Shown piece after piece: positions 1-8,696 of a stretch of 64,000 nucleotides of DNA; within the stretch, counting starts at the first letter, position 1, and every line of letters starts with the position of its first letter. Origin of the DNA: Streptomyces sp. NRRL S-244. Lineage in GTDB: Bacteria > Actinomycetota > Actinomycetes > Streptomycetales > Streptomycetaceae. The notes beneath the pieces are model-generated. The model searched no databases, was not told where the DNA came from, and saw only the letters and a list, made by a program, of their open reading frames with translations. The stretch lies in contig NZ_JOCX01000001.1 in the NCBI RefSeq assembly GCF_000717915.1, forward strand, positions 416,684 through 480,683, in the 5' to 3' direction. Made by a program: the position numbers and the translations under genes.

Positions 1-2
1 TC

Positions 3-1193
3 GCCTTCTTCTTCGAGTCGACCTTCATCGGCCTGTGGATCTTCGGCTGGGACAAGCTGCCGAAGAAGATCCACCTGGCTTGCATCTGGATGGTCTCGAT
101 CGGCACCATCCTCTCCGCGTACTTCATCCTCGCGGCCAATTCCTGGATGCAGCACCCGGTCGGCTACCGGATCAACGAGGAGCGGGGCCGGGCCGAGCTC
201 ACCGACTTCTGGCTGGTCCTCACGCAGAACACCGCGCTGACCCAGTTCTTCCACACCATCACGGCGGCCTTCCTGGTCGGCGGCGCTTTCATGGTCGGCA
301 TCTCCGCCTTCCACCTGGCCCGCAAGAAGCACATCCCCGTGATGCGGACCTCGCTGCGGCTCGGCCTGATCACGCTGATCATCGCCGGCATGGGCACCGC
401 CATCAGCGGTGACCTGCTCGGCAAGGTGATGTTCAAGCAGCAGCCGATGAAGATGGCCGCCGCGGAGGCGCTCTGGGACGGCGAGGCGCCCGCGCCCTTC
501 TCCGTCTTCGCCTACGGAGACGTCGAAAAGGGCCACAACAAGGTCGCGATAGAGATCCCGGGCCTGCTGTCCTTCCTGGCCAATGACGACTTCACCTCCT
601 TCGTCCCCGGCATCAACGACGTCAACAAGGCCGAACAGGAGAAGTTCGGGCCCGGCGACTACCGGCCCAACATCCCGGTCGCCTACTGGGGCTTCCGCTG
701 GATGATCGGCTTCGGCATGGCCTCCCTCGGCGTCGGCGTGCTGGGGCTCTGGCTCACCCGGAAGAAGTTCATGCTGCCTCCGGGGCTGCGCACCGGCGAG
801 GACGAGGTCCCGCACCTGGTCCTCTTCAAGAAGGCGCTGAGCCCCCGGTTCGCCACCTGGTACTGGATCGTCGCCCTCTGGACCATGGGCTTCCCGCTCA
901 TCGCCAACTCCTGGGGCTGGATCTTCACCGAGATGGGCCGCCAGCCCTGGGTGGTCTACGGAGTCCTGCGCACCCGCGACGCGGTCTCGCCGCACGTGTC
1001 CCAGGGCGAGGTGCTCACCTCGATGATCGGCTTCACGCTCCTGTACGCCGTGCTCGCGGTGATCGAAGTCCGGCTGCTGGTGAAGTACGTGAAGCTCGGT
1101 CCGCCCGAGCTGACGGAAGCCGACCTGAACCCGCCCACCAAGATCGGCGGGGACGACAAGAATCCCGACCGGCCGATGGCCTTCTCGTACTGA
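3..1193 (+). CDS. cydA: Cytochrome bd ubiquinol/menaquinol oxidase subunit I, 5'-truncated by the window edge
   Basis: Reading frame is open from the first complete codon at base 3 and starts outside the window, so only the C-terminal ~396 residues are seen. CydA carries the quinol site and the b558, b595 and d haems of the membrane-bound bd oxidase, which reduces O2 without proton pumping. Visible here are several hydrophobic helices, an amphipathic loop after SVFAYGDVEKG that is short as in the short-Q-loop CydA type, the helix VAYWGFRWMIGFGM, and a cytoplasmic C-terminal tail. cydB follows after 18 bp with an AGGGGAC ribosome binding site, so the two are one operon. Any redox-responsive operator upstream lies outside the window. 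Confidence 0.95.
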   Translation, partial: AFFFESTFIGLWIFGWDKLPKKIHLACIWMVSIGTILSAYFILAANSWMQHPVGYRINEERGRAELTDFWLVLTQNTALTQFFHTITAAFLVGGAFMVGISAFHLARKKHIPVMRTSLRLGLITLIIAGMGTAISGDLLGKVMFKQQPMKMAAAEALWDGEAPAPFSVFAYGDVEKGHNKVAIEIPGLLSFLANDDFTSFVPGINDVNKAEQEKFGPGDYRPNIPVAYWGFRWMIGFGMASLGVGVLGLWLTRKKFMLPPGLRTGEDEVPHLVLFKKALSPRFATWYWIVALWTMGFPLIANSWGWIFTEMGRQPWVVYGVLRTRDAVSPHVSQGEVLTSMIGFTLLYAVLAVIEVRLLVKYVKLGPPELTEADLNPPTKIGGDDKNPDRPMAFSY

Positions 1194-1211
1194 GGCTGAG
1201 GGGACCGCACC

Positions 1212-2213
1212 ATGCAACTCCATGACGTCTGGTTCGTGCTCATCGCCGTCCTGTGGACCGGCTACTTCTTCCTGGAGGGCTTCGACTTCGGAGTCGGTGT
1301 CCTGACCAAGCTGCTCGCCCGCAATCGCACCGAGAAGCGGGTGCTGATCAACACGATCGGGCCCGTGTGGGACGGCAACGAGGTCTGGCTGCTCACCGCG
1401 GGCGGTGCCACCTTCGCCGCCTTCCCCGAGTGGTACGCCACCCTCTTCTCCGGGTTCTACCTGCCGCTCCTGGTCATCCTGGTCTGCCTGATCATCCGCG
1501 GCGTCGCCTTCGAATACCGGCACAAGCGGGACGAGGAGCGGTGGCAGACCAACTGGGAACACGCCATCTTCTGGACCTCGCTGATCCCCGCGTTCCTGTG
1601 GGGCGTGGCCTTCGCCAACATCGTGCGCGGAGTGAAGATCGACGAGCACATGGAGTACGTCGGCAGCCTCTTCGACCTGCTCAACGTCTACTCCCTGCTC
1701 GGCGGACTCGTCACCCTCACCCTCTTCACCTTCCACGGAACGGTGTTCACCTCGCTCAAGACGGTCGGGGACATCCGGGAGCGCTCGCGCACGCTGGCGA
1801 CGCGACTGGGCGTGCTCACCGCCGTGCTGGCCCTCGTCTTCCTGATCTGGACGCAGGTCTCGCGCGGTGACGGCAAGAGCCTGATCGCCATGGCCGTCGC
1901 GGTCCTCGCACTGGTCGGTGCCCTGGGCTTCAACCTGGCGGGCCGCGAGGGCTGGTCGTTCGCGCTGTCCGGGATCACCATCGCGGCCGCGGTCGCGATG
2001 CTCTTCCTGACGCTCTTCCCGAACGTGATGCCCTCCTCGCTGGACGAGGCCTGGAACCTCACGGTCACCAATGCCTCGTCCAGCCCGTACACCCTGAAGA
2101 TCATGACCTGGTGTGCGGGAGTGGCCACGCCGCTCGTCCTGCTCTACCAGGGCTGGACGTACTGGGTGTTCCGCAAGCGGATCGGTACGCAGCACATCGT
2201 CGATGCGCACTGA
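1212..2213 (+). CDS. cydB: Cytochrome bd oxidase subunit II
   Basis: A 333-residue polytopic membrane protein, the usual CydB length. The start MQLHDVWFVLIAVLWTGYFF followed by LEGFDFGVG is the family signature, and PVWDGNEVWLLTAGGATFA is the conserved second segment. CydB pairs with CydA to form the bd oxidase in the cytoplasmic membrane and supports respiration at low oxygen. ATG start is preceded by AGGGGACCGC. The stop is 43 bp before the cydDC start proposed here, in the same direction, with a tandem 13-bp duplication (cctgaccctgct) at 2216-2241 in the gap. Confidence 0.96.
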   Translation: MQLHDVWFVLIAVLWTGYFFLEGFDFGVGVLTKLLARNRTEKRVLINTIGPVWDGNEVWLLTAGGATFAAFPEWYATLFSGFYLPLLVILVCLIIRGVAFEYRHKRDEERWQTNWEHAIFWTSLIPAFLWGVAFANIVRGVKIDEHMEYVGSLFDLLNVYSLLGGLVTLTLFTFHGTVFTSLKTVGDIRERSRTLATRLGVLTAVLALVFLIWTQVSRGDGKSLIAMAVAVLALVGALGFNLAGREGWSFALSGITIAAAVAMLFLTLFPNVMPSSLDEAWNLTVTNASSSPYTLKIMTWCAGVATPLVLLYQGWTYWVFRKRIGTQHIVDAH

Positions 2214-2248
2214 TCCCTGACCCTGCTTCCTGACCCTGCTCCGGGAGA

Positions 2249-2264
2249 TGTTTCACGTGAAACC
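2249..2264. promoter_or_regulatory. parS site (ParB binding), one mismatch, over the cydDC start
   Basis: TGTTTCACGTGAAACC matches the 16-bp palindrome TGTTTCACGTGAAACA at 15 of 16 positions; the inner 14-mer is perfect. It lies between the GGGAG at 2243-2247 and the GTG at 2257 and overlaps the first codons of cydDC. Confidence 0.85.
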
Positions 2265-5200
2265 GATCGACCCGCGCCTGCTTCGGTACGCCCGCTCCAC
2301 CCGCCTCTTCCTGGCGGCCGTGGTGGCCCTGGGACTTGCCGGAGCAGGGCTGGTCGTCGGTCAGGCGATGCTGATCGCCGAGATCGTGGTCGGCGCCTTC
2401 GAGCAGGGGCTGGACGGGGAGGCGCTGCGGACGCCGCTGCTGCTGCTCGCGGCGGTCGCGCTGGGGCGAGGTCTGCTCGCCTGGCTCACGGAGCTGGCGG
2501 CCCACCGGGCCAGTGCGGCGGTCAAATCGCAGCTGCGGGGCCGGCTGCTGGACCGGGCCGCGGATCTGGGGCCCGGCTGGCTGAGCGGGCAGCAGACCGG
2601 GTCGCTGGTGGCGCTGGCCACCCGGGGCGTGGACGCCCTCGACGACTACTTCTCCCGCTACCTGCCCCAGCTGGGGCTCGCGGTGGTCGTCCCGGTGGCG
2701 GTCCTCGCCCGGATCGTCACCGAGGACTGGGTGTCGGCGGCCATCATCGTGGTCACGCTGCCGCTCATTCCGCTGTTCATGGTGCTGATCGGCATGGCCA
2801 CCCAGTCCCGGATGGACCGACAGTGGCGGCTGCTGTCCCGGCTGTCGGGGCACTTCCTGGACGTGGTGGCCGGGCTGCCGACGCTGAAGGTCTTCGGCCG
2901 GGCCAAGGCCCAGGCCGAGTCGATCCGCAAGATCACCGACGACTACCGGCAGGCGACGGTGCGGACGCTGCGCATCGCCTTCCTGTCCTCGTTCGCGCTG
3001 GAGCTGCTGGCGACGCTGTCGGTGGCGCTGGTCGCCGTGACCATCGGAATGCGGCTGGTCCACGGGGAGCTCGACCTGTACACCGGGCTGGTCATCCTGA
3101 TCCTGGCGCCCGAGGCGTATCTGCCGCTGCGCCAGGTCGGGGCGCAGTACCACGCGGCCGCCGAGGGGCTGGCGGCCGCGGAGGAGATCTTCGAGGTGCT
3201 CCAGACGCCCGTCGCCGCCTCCGGCGGCGTGGCCCCGGTGGCGGCCGCGGGGCTGCGGATCGAGTTCGACGGGGTCGCGGTCCGCTACGAGGGCCGGGGC
3301 GAGGACTCGCCGGGACCGGTCTCGCTGGCGGTCGGACCCGGGGAGTGCGTCGCGCTCACCGGACCCAGCGGGGCGGGCAAGTCCACGCTGCTCCAGGTGC
3401 TGCTGGGCTTCGTCGAGCCGACCGCGGGGCGGGTGCGGATCGGGGGCGTGGACCTCGCCTCGCTGTCGCTCGAACAGTGGCGGGAGCGGATCGCGTGGGT
3501 GCCGCAGCGTCCGCACCTGTTCGCCGGGACGATCGCGCAGAACGTACGGCTGGCACGGCCGGACGCCTCCGCGGACGCGGTGGCCGAGGCGCTGAAGGAC
3601 GCCGGGGCATGGGAGTTCGTGGCCGCGCTGCCGCGCGGTGTCGACACGGAGCTGGGGGAAGGCGGGGTCGGGCTGTCCGCCGGACAGCGCCAGCGGCTGG
3701 CACTGGCGCGGGCGTTCCTCGCGGACCGGCCGGTGCTGCTGCTGGACGAGCCGACCGCCGCTCTCGACGGCGAGACCGAGGCGGCCGTGGTCGACGCCGT
3801 ACGACGCCTCGCGGTGGGGCGGACCGTACTGCTGGTCGTCCACCGGCCGGCGCTGCTGGCCGTGGCCGACCGGGTGGTGCGGGTGGGCGCGCCGGGGGTC
3901 CTGCCGACCACGGCTGGGGTCCTGCCGGCTGCGTCCGCCGTCCGGCCCGTCGCGTTCACCACCGGGGCCTCCGACGGCCTCGGCGGGGAGGGCAACGGGC
4001 CGTCCGGCCCCGGGGAGTGGATCCTCGGCAGCGCGCCCGAGAGGGCGGCCACGGCCGGCGGCGCCGACTCGGGCGGGGGCGACCCGCTCCGGCGGGTGCG
4101 CGCGGTGGCCACGGCATGGCAGGGGCGGTTCCGGCTCGGCCTGCTGCTCGGGGCACTGGCCGTCGGGTGCAGCGTCGGCCTGATGGCCGTCTCCGGATGG
4201 CTCATCTCGCGGGCTTCGCAGCAGCCGCCCGTGCTCTACCTGATGGTGGCCGTCACGGCCACCCGGACCTTCGGGATCGGGCGGGCCGTCTTCCGCTACG
4301 CGGAGCGGCTCGTCTCCCACGACGCCGTGCTGCGGATGCTCGCCGACGTGCGGGTGTCGGTGTTCCGCCGGCTGGAGCGCATCGCGCCCGCCGGGCTGCG
4401 CGAGCAGCGGCGCGGAGACCTGCTGGCCCGCCTGGTGGCCGACGCCGACTCCCTCCAGGACTACTGGCTGCGCTGGCTGCTGCCGGTCGGCACCGCAGTG
4501 CTCGTCGGCACCGGCTCGGTCGCCTTCACCGCCTGGCTGCTGCCGGGGGCGGGAGCCGCACTCGCCGTCGGGCTGCTCGCGGCCGGGGTCGGGGTGCCGC
4601 TGGTCAGTGGAGCCTGCGCCCGGCGTGCCGAGCGGCGGCTGGCGCCGGCCCGGGGAGAACTCGCCACCCGGGTGACCGATCTGCTGACCGGGACCGCCGA
4701 GCTGACCGTCGCCGGCGCGCTGGCCGGGCGGAAGGACGCCGCGAAGGAGAGCGACCGGACGCTGACCGGCATCTCCGCACGGGGGGCCGCCGCCACCGGG
4801 CTCGGGGGCGGGCTGACCGCCCTCGTGTGCGGGCTGACCGTGGTGGTCGCCGCGGCCCTGGCCGCCGACGCCGTGCACGACGGACGGCTGTCCGGGGTGG
4901 CCATGGCCGTCGCCGTGCTGACCCCGCTCGCCGCTTTCGAGGCGGTCAACGGGCTTCCGCAGGCTGTCCAGTACCGGCAGAGGGTGCGCCGCAGTGCCGA
5001 GCGGATCTACGAGGTCATCGACGCGCCCGTCCCGGTCGCCGAGCCGGAGCGGCCGGCCGCGGTACCGGGCTCCCCGTTCCCGCTGCGGCTGACCGGACTC
5101 GCCGCCCGGCATCCCGGACAGGAACAGGACGCGCTGCGCGGGCTGGACCTCACCCTGGAGGCCGGCCGGCGGATCGCCGTCGTCGGCTCCTCGGGTGCGG

Positions 5201-5832
5201 GCAAGACCTCGCTGGCGCAGGTCCTGCTGCGCTTCCTGGACCCGCACGAAGGTGCGTACACCCTGGGCGGCACCGACGCGCGCACCCTCGACAGCGACGA
5301 GGTCCGCCGGATGGTGGGCCTGTGCGCGCAGGACGCGCACCTCTTCGACAGCTCGGTACGGGAGAACCTGCGGCTGGCCCGGACCGGGGCGAGCGAGGAG
5401 CAGCTGCGGGAGGCCCTGGCGGCGGCCCGACTGCTGGAGTGGGCCGAAGGCCTCCCGGACGGGCTGGACACGCTGGTCGGCGAGCACGGCGAGCGGATCT
5501 CCGGAGGCCAGCGCCAGCGGCTGGCCCTGGCCAGGGCGCTGCTCGCCGACTTCCCCGTCCTCGTGCTCGACGAGCCGGCCGAGCACCTGGACCTGGCCAC
5601 CGCGGACGCCCTGACGGCGGACCTGCTCGCCGCGACCGAGGGCCGTACCACCGTGCTGATCACGCACCGGCTGGCCGGCCTGGAGGCGGTCGACGAAGTG
5701 CTCGTACTGGAGCGCGGAGCGGTCGTACAGCGCGGTACGTACGCCGAGCTGGCCGCGGCCGAGGGTCCGCTGCGCAACCTGCTCGAACGGGAGCGGTCGG
5801 CCGACGGAGCCCTGGCCGACTTTCCCCGGTAA
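2257..5832 (+). CDS. cydDC: Fused CydD-CydC ABC exporter for cytochrome bd assembly
   Basis: One 1191-residue polypeptide joins two ABC half-transporters that are separate (CydD, CydC) in E. coli, where the pair exports cysteine/glutathione and is needed for haem insertion into cytochrome bd. Each half has a six-helix membrane region followed by an ATPase. The first Walker A, GPSGAGKS, is at about residue 369, with LSAGQRQRLALARAF and VLLLDEPTAALD. The second Walker A, GSSGAGKT, is at about residue 977, with ISGGQRQRLALARALL and VLVLDEPAEHLD. I chose GTG 2257 because GGGAG (2243-2247) is 9 nt upstream; the ATG at 2248 would add three residues but abuts the ribosome binding site with no spacer. 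A parS palindrome overlaps the start. Confidence 0.93.
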   Translation: MKPIDPRLLRYARSTRLFLAAVVALGLAGAGLVVGQAMLIAEIVVGAFEQGLDGEALRTPLLLLAAVALGRGLLAWLTELAAHRASAAVKSQLRGRLLDRAADLGPGWLSGQQTGSLVALATRGVDALDDYFSRYLPQLGLAVVVPVAVLARIVTEDWVSAAIIVVTLPLIPLFMVLIGMATQSRMDRQWRLLSRLSGHFLDVVAGLPTLKVFGRAKAQAESIRKITDDYRQATVRTLRIAFLSSFALELLATLSVALVAVTIGMRLVHGELDLYTGLVILILAPEAYLPLRQVGAQYHAAAEGLAAAEEIFEVLQTPVAASGGVAPVAAAGLRIEFDGVAVRYEGRGEDSPGPVSLAVGPGECVALTGPSGAGKSTLLQVLLGFVEPTAGRVRIGGVDLASLSLEQWRERIAWVPQRPHLFAGTIAQNVRLARPDASADAVAEALKDAGAWEFVAALPRGVDTELGEGGVGLSAGQRQRLALARAFLADRPVLLLDEPTAALDGETEAAVVDAVRRLAVGRTVLLVVHRPALLAVADRVVRVGAPGVLPTTAGVLPAASAVRPVAFTTGASDGLGGEGNGPSGPGEWILGSAPERAATAGGADSGGGDPLRRVRAVATAWQGRFRLGLLLGALAVGCSVGLMAVSGWLISRASQQPPVLYLMVAVTATRTFGIGRAVFRYAERLVSHDAVLRMLADVRVSVFRRLERIAPAGLREQRRGDLLARLVADADSLQDYWLRWLLPVGTAVLVGTGSVAFTAWLLPGAGAALAVGLLAAGVGVPLVSGACARRAERRLAPARGELATRVTDLLTGTAELTVAGALAGRKDAAKESDRTLTGISARGAAATGLGGGLTALVCGLTVVVAAALAADAVHDGRLSGVAMAVAVLTPLAAFEAVNGLPQAVQYRQRVRRSAERIYEVIDAPVPVAEPERPAAVPGSPFPLRLTGLAARHPGQEQDALRGLDLTLEAGRRIAVVGSSGAGKTSLAQVLLRFLDPHEGAYTLGGTDARTLDSDEVRRMVGLCAQDAHLFDSSVRENLRLARTGASEEQLREALAAARLLEWAEGLPDGLDTLVGEHGERISGGQRQRLALARALLADFPVLVLDEPAEHLDLATADALTADLLAATEGRTTVLITHRLAGLEAVDEVLVLERGAVVQRGTYAELAAAEGPLRNLLERERSADGALADFPR

Positions 5833-5856
5833 AAGGGACTAACTACTCTCAAGGGC

Positions 5857-7593
5857 ATGTCAGCGCAGGAGTCGCAGGAACCGCCGGAGTCACCCCCCGG
5901 AACACCGGACCCGCTGGAGGCGGCCACCCAGGCCACCCGGAGTCTGCAAGGCCTCTCCACCGAGCTCACCGCCCGGGTGCCGCAACTGCTGGAGGCCATG
6001 CGCTCCGTGGGCACCGGCCTCGAACTGCACTCCACCCTCGACCGCATCTGCGAGACGGCGGCCGAGCTCGCGGACGCCCGGTACGCGGCGATCGGGGTCG
6101 TCGACACCGAGGGCCGCGGGTTGTCGGACTTCGTCACCTTCGGCATCGACGCCGAGACGGCCCGGAAGATCGGGCACCGGCCGGACGGGAAGAGGGGCCT
6201 GCTCGGCGCGCTGATCTCCCATCCCGACACGGTCCAGCTCGCCGATCTCACGAAGGACCCGCGCTCGGCCGGGTTCCCGCCGCACCACCCGCCCATGAAG
6301 ACCTTCCTCGGCGTCCCGATCCGGGTGCAGGGGGAGATCTTCGGCAATCTGTACCTCGCCGAGAAGAACGGCGGCGGCCGGTTCAACGACTACGACGTCC
6401 ACATGGTCCGGGTCCTGGCCACCGAGGCGGGCATCGCCATCGGCAACGCCCGGCTGTACGAGGCCGCGACCCAGCGGGAGCGGTGGATCGACGGCTCGGT
6501 GGCCGTCACGACCGCCCTGCTGTCGGGCGGGGACGCGGACGACGCCCTCTCGGTGGTGGCCGAGCAGGCCCGGCACCTGGCGGACTCCGCCGCCGGAATC
6601 GTGCTGCTGCCGGCTGAGGAGGGCGGCATGGAGATCGTCGCCGTGTCCGCCGAGAGCGCGGCCACCTCGCTCGGCCTGGTCATCCCGGCCGAGAGCCCGG
6701 TGGTGGCGAAGCTGCTCGAGGGCGAGCCGGTCTTCGTGGAGGACGCAGCCAGCGACCCCCGCATGATCAGTCGGCTGACCAGCCAGTACGGGCCCTGCAT
6801 GATGCTGCCGCTGCACAGCGGCGGTCGGGTGCTGGGCGCGCTGGTCACCCCGCGAGCCCGTGGCAAGAGGCCGTTCAGCGAGGCGGAGCGGACGCTGGCC
6901 ACCCAGTTCGCCTCCCAGGCGGCGCTCGCGCTGATGATGGCCGAGGCGCAGCGCGACCGGGAGCGGCTCGCGGTGTTCGAGGACCGCGACCGGATCGCCC
7001 GGGACCTGCACGACCTGGTCATCCAGCGGCTGTTCGCCACCGGCATGATGCTGGAGGGCGCCCAGCGGCGCTCCGTCGTCCCCGAAGTCGTCGACGGAGT
7101 CGGCAAGGCCGTGGACGAGCTGGACGTGACGATCCAGGAGATCCGCACCGCGATCTTCGCGCTCCAGCAGGGACCGGCCGAGGCCCCGTCGGGGCTGCGC
7201 ACCCGGGTCCTGCGGGAGATCAACATGGCCGCTGTGCCGTTGGGCTTCAAGCCCGCGCACCGGTTCCTCGGGCCGATCGACACGGTGGTCGGCGAGCTGG
7301 TGGGCAAGAACCTGATCGCGGCGCTGCGCGAGGCCCTGTCGAACGCCTTCCGGCACGCGGAGGCGTCCCGGATCGAGGTGGTCGTGGACTGCACCGGCAC
7401 GCTGGCCGACGGCAGGCCCGGGGTGCGGCTGGAGGTCGCCGACGACGGGGTGGGCATCCCCGAGGGCGGCCGGCGCAGCGGACTGCGGAATCTGCGCCGG
7501 CGGGCCGAGTCGCTGGGCGGGTCGAGCTCGTACGGCCCCGGTATCGGGGAGGACGGCACCGGGACCACCCTGGTGTGGGAGGCCCCGCTCTGA
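5857..7593 (+). CDS. DevS/DosT-like GAF sensor histidine kinase, probable haem-based redox or gas sensor
   Basis: 578 residues: GAF-A (about 45-205), GAF-B (about 220-365), a HisKA_3 dimerisation helix with ARDLHDLVIQRLF (phospho-acceptor His385) and a HATPase (N-box EALSNAFRHA at about 492, DDGVGIP at 529). This is the layout of mycobacterial DevS/DosT. GAF-A has FPPHHPPMKTFLGVP; His144 aligns with the proximal haem ligand of DevS (His149) and Tyr166 lies 22 residues later, matching DevS Tyr171. Haem binding is therefore likely but inferred. The gene starts 24 bp after cydDC, probably in the same transcript, so it may sense O2/NO/redox state in relation to the oxidase. No response regulator is adjacent. 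Confidence 0.9.
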   Translation: MSAQESQEPPESPPGTPDPLEAATQATRSLQGLSTELTARVPQLLEAMRSVGTGLELHSTLDRICETAAELADARYAAIGVVDTEGRGLSDFVTFGIDAETARKIGHRPDGKRGLLGALISHPDTVQLADLTKDPRSAGFPPHHPPMKTFLGVPIRVQGEIFGNLYLAEKNGGGRFNDYDVHMVRVLATEAGIAIGNARLYEAATQRERWIDGSVAVTTALLSGGDADDALSVVAEQARHLADSAAGIVLLPAEEGGMEIVAVSAESAATSLGLVIPAESPVVAKLLEGEPVFVEDAASDPRMISRLTSQYGPCMMLPLHSGGRVLGALVTPRARGKRPFSEAERTLATQFASQAALALMMAEAQRDRERLAVFEDRDRIARDLHDLVIQRLFATGMMLEGAQRRSVVPEVVDGVGKAVDELDVTIQEIRTAIFALQQGPAEAPSGLRTRVLREINMAAVPLGFKPAHRFLGPIDTVVGELVGKNLIAALREALSNAFRHAEASRIEVVVDCTGTLADGRPGVRLEVADDGVGIPEGGRRSGLRNLRRRAESLGGSSSYGPGIGEDGTGTTLVWEAPL

Positions 7594-7605
7594 CGTCCTG
7601 GCGCC

Positions 7606-7649
7606 CGTCCCGGGCTGATCCCGGGCTGATCCCGGGCTGATCCCGGGCT
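7606..7649. repeat. 11-bp tandem repeat, four copies
   Basis: Three perfect copies of gatcccgggct (7617-7649) follow a copy with a cg start. Each unit contains the palindrome cccggg. The array sits between the convergent kinase and HAD genes and may serve as their shared transcription end. Confidence 0.8.
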
Positions 7650-7664
7650 CGTCCCGGCGCTCGC

Positions 7665-8549
7665 CTAGAGCCGCTGCGCTGCGCGGTCCGCGAGGATGCG
7701 CTCGATGACGACGGCAACGCCGTCCTCGTTGTTGGCGACCGTACGGCCGGAGGCGGCCGCGATCACGTCCGGGTGGGCGTTGCCCATCGCGTACGAGGTG
7801 CCCGCCCAGCGGAGCATCTCCACGTCGTTCGGCATGTCCCCGAAAGCGACGACCTCGGCCGGTGAGATGCCGCGCTCGGCGCAGCACAGCTCCAGGGTGC
7901 TGGCTTTGGAGACCCCCGGTCCGCTGATCTCCAGCAGAGCGGTCGGGCTGGAGCGGGTGATCGACGCGTAGGCGCCGGCGGCCGAGCGGGCGAGCGCCAG
8001 GAACTCGTCCGGGGCGAGCTCGGCATGGTGCGCGAGGAGCTTGAGGACGGGAGCGGAGCTGTCGTCCGCCTCTTCCTCCAGCAGCTTCTCGGCGGTGGCC
8101 ACATGGGCACCCGGGTCCTGGAAGAAGGGCGGGTACAGCGGCTCGTAGTTGATGCCGGTGGTCATCTCGACCGCGAAGGAGGTGCCCGGCGCTGCGGCGC
8201 GCAGCGTCTCCACGACCGTCAGCGCCGTGGCCCGCGGCAGCGCGCGGACCTGTACGAACTCCCGGCCCGCGTGGAGATCGACCACCGCGGCCCCGTTCGC
8301 GCAGATCGCCAGGCCGTGGCCGTGGACGTGGTCGCTGACCACGTCCATCCAGCGGGCCGGGCGGCCGGTCACGAAGAAGACCTCGATCCCGGCCTCCTCG
8401 GCGGCGGCGAGCGCGGCGACCGTGCGGAGCGAGACGGATTTGTCGTCGCGCAGCAGGGTGCCGTCGAGGTCGGTGGCGATGAGGCGGGGAGTGGGGGTTG
8501 GCCCGTCCGGGCGCTGGGGAGCCGAGGTCACGGATCCATCTTCACCCAT
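7665..8549 (-). CDS. HAD-superfamily (Cof-type) phosphatase
   Basis: 294 residues with all HAD motifs: [13 protein letters not shown] (nucleophile Asp), FVTGR (motif II), a lysine in SKASTLELCC, and [13 protein letters not shown] (metal-binding motif). The large insert between motifs II and III identifies the Cof/C2-cap class, which usually dephosphorylates sugar phosphates or small phosphorylated metabolites in the cytoplasm; the substrate cannot be read from sequence. A paralogue with the same layout is at 24710-25522. The start used is ATG 8549; an internal GTG at 8531 is also possible, since neither has a strong ribosome binding site. It is divergent from the monooxygenase gene, with a parS site in the shared upstream region. 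Confidence 0.88.
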   Translation of the reverse strand: MGEDGSVTSAPQRPDGPTPTPRLIATDLDGTLLRDDKSVSLRTVAALAAAEEAGIEVFFVTGRPARWMDVVSDHVHGHGLAICANGAAVVDLHAGREFVQVRALPRATALTVVETLRAAAPGTSFAVEMTTGINYEPLYPPFFQDPGAHVATAEKLLEEEADDSSAPVLKLLAHHAELAPDEFLALARSAAGAYASITRSSPTALLEISGPGVSKASTLELCCAERGISPAEVVAFGDMPNDVEMLRWAGTSYAMGNAHPDVIAAASGRTVANNEDGVAVVIERILADRAAQRL

Positions 8550-8656
8550 GGCCCTGCGACAGCCGACCAGAGCGGCCCGGGCTCCTGTGCCGGATGGCGA
8601 TGTTTCTCCCCCGGCTGCTGGTGGGCGGCAGCCCGCGGTGAGCCGGGGACAGGCGA

Positions 8657-8672
8657 TGTTTCACGTGAAACA
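8657..8672. promoter_or_regulatory. parS site (ParB binding), perfect
   Basis: TGTTTCACGTGAAACA, the complete 16-bp palindrome, in the divergent intergenic region, 25 bp before the monooxygenase start. Confidence 0.93.
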
Positions 8673-8696
8673 TGAGCGGGGCCGTAGTCTCGAAAC

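Noticed and set aside
2101..5667. 1188-codon minus-strand open frame antisense to cydDC, with repeated QP/GH-rich peptide
   Set aside because: It mirrors the high-GC codon bias of cydDC; composition is low-complexity with no domain, whereas the + strand has complete ABC motifs.
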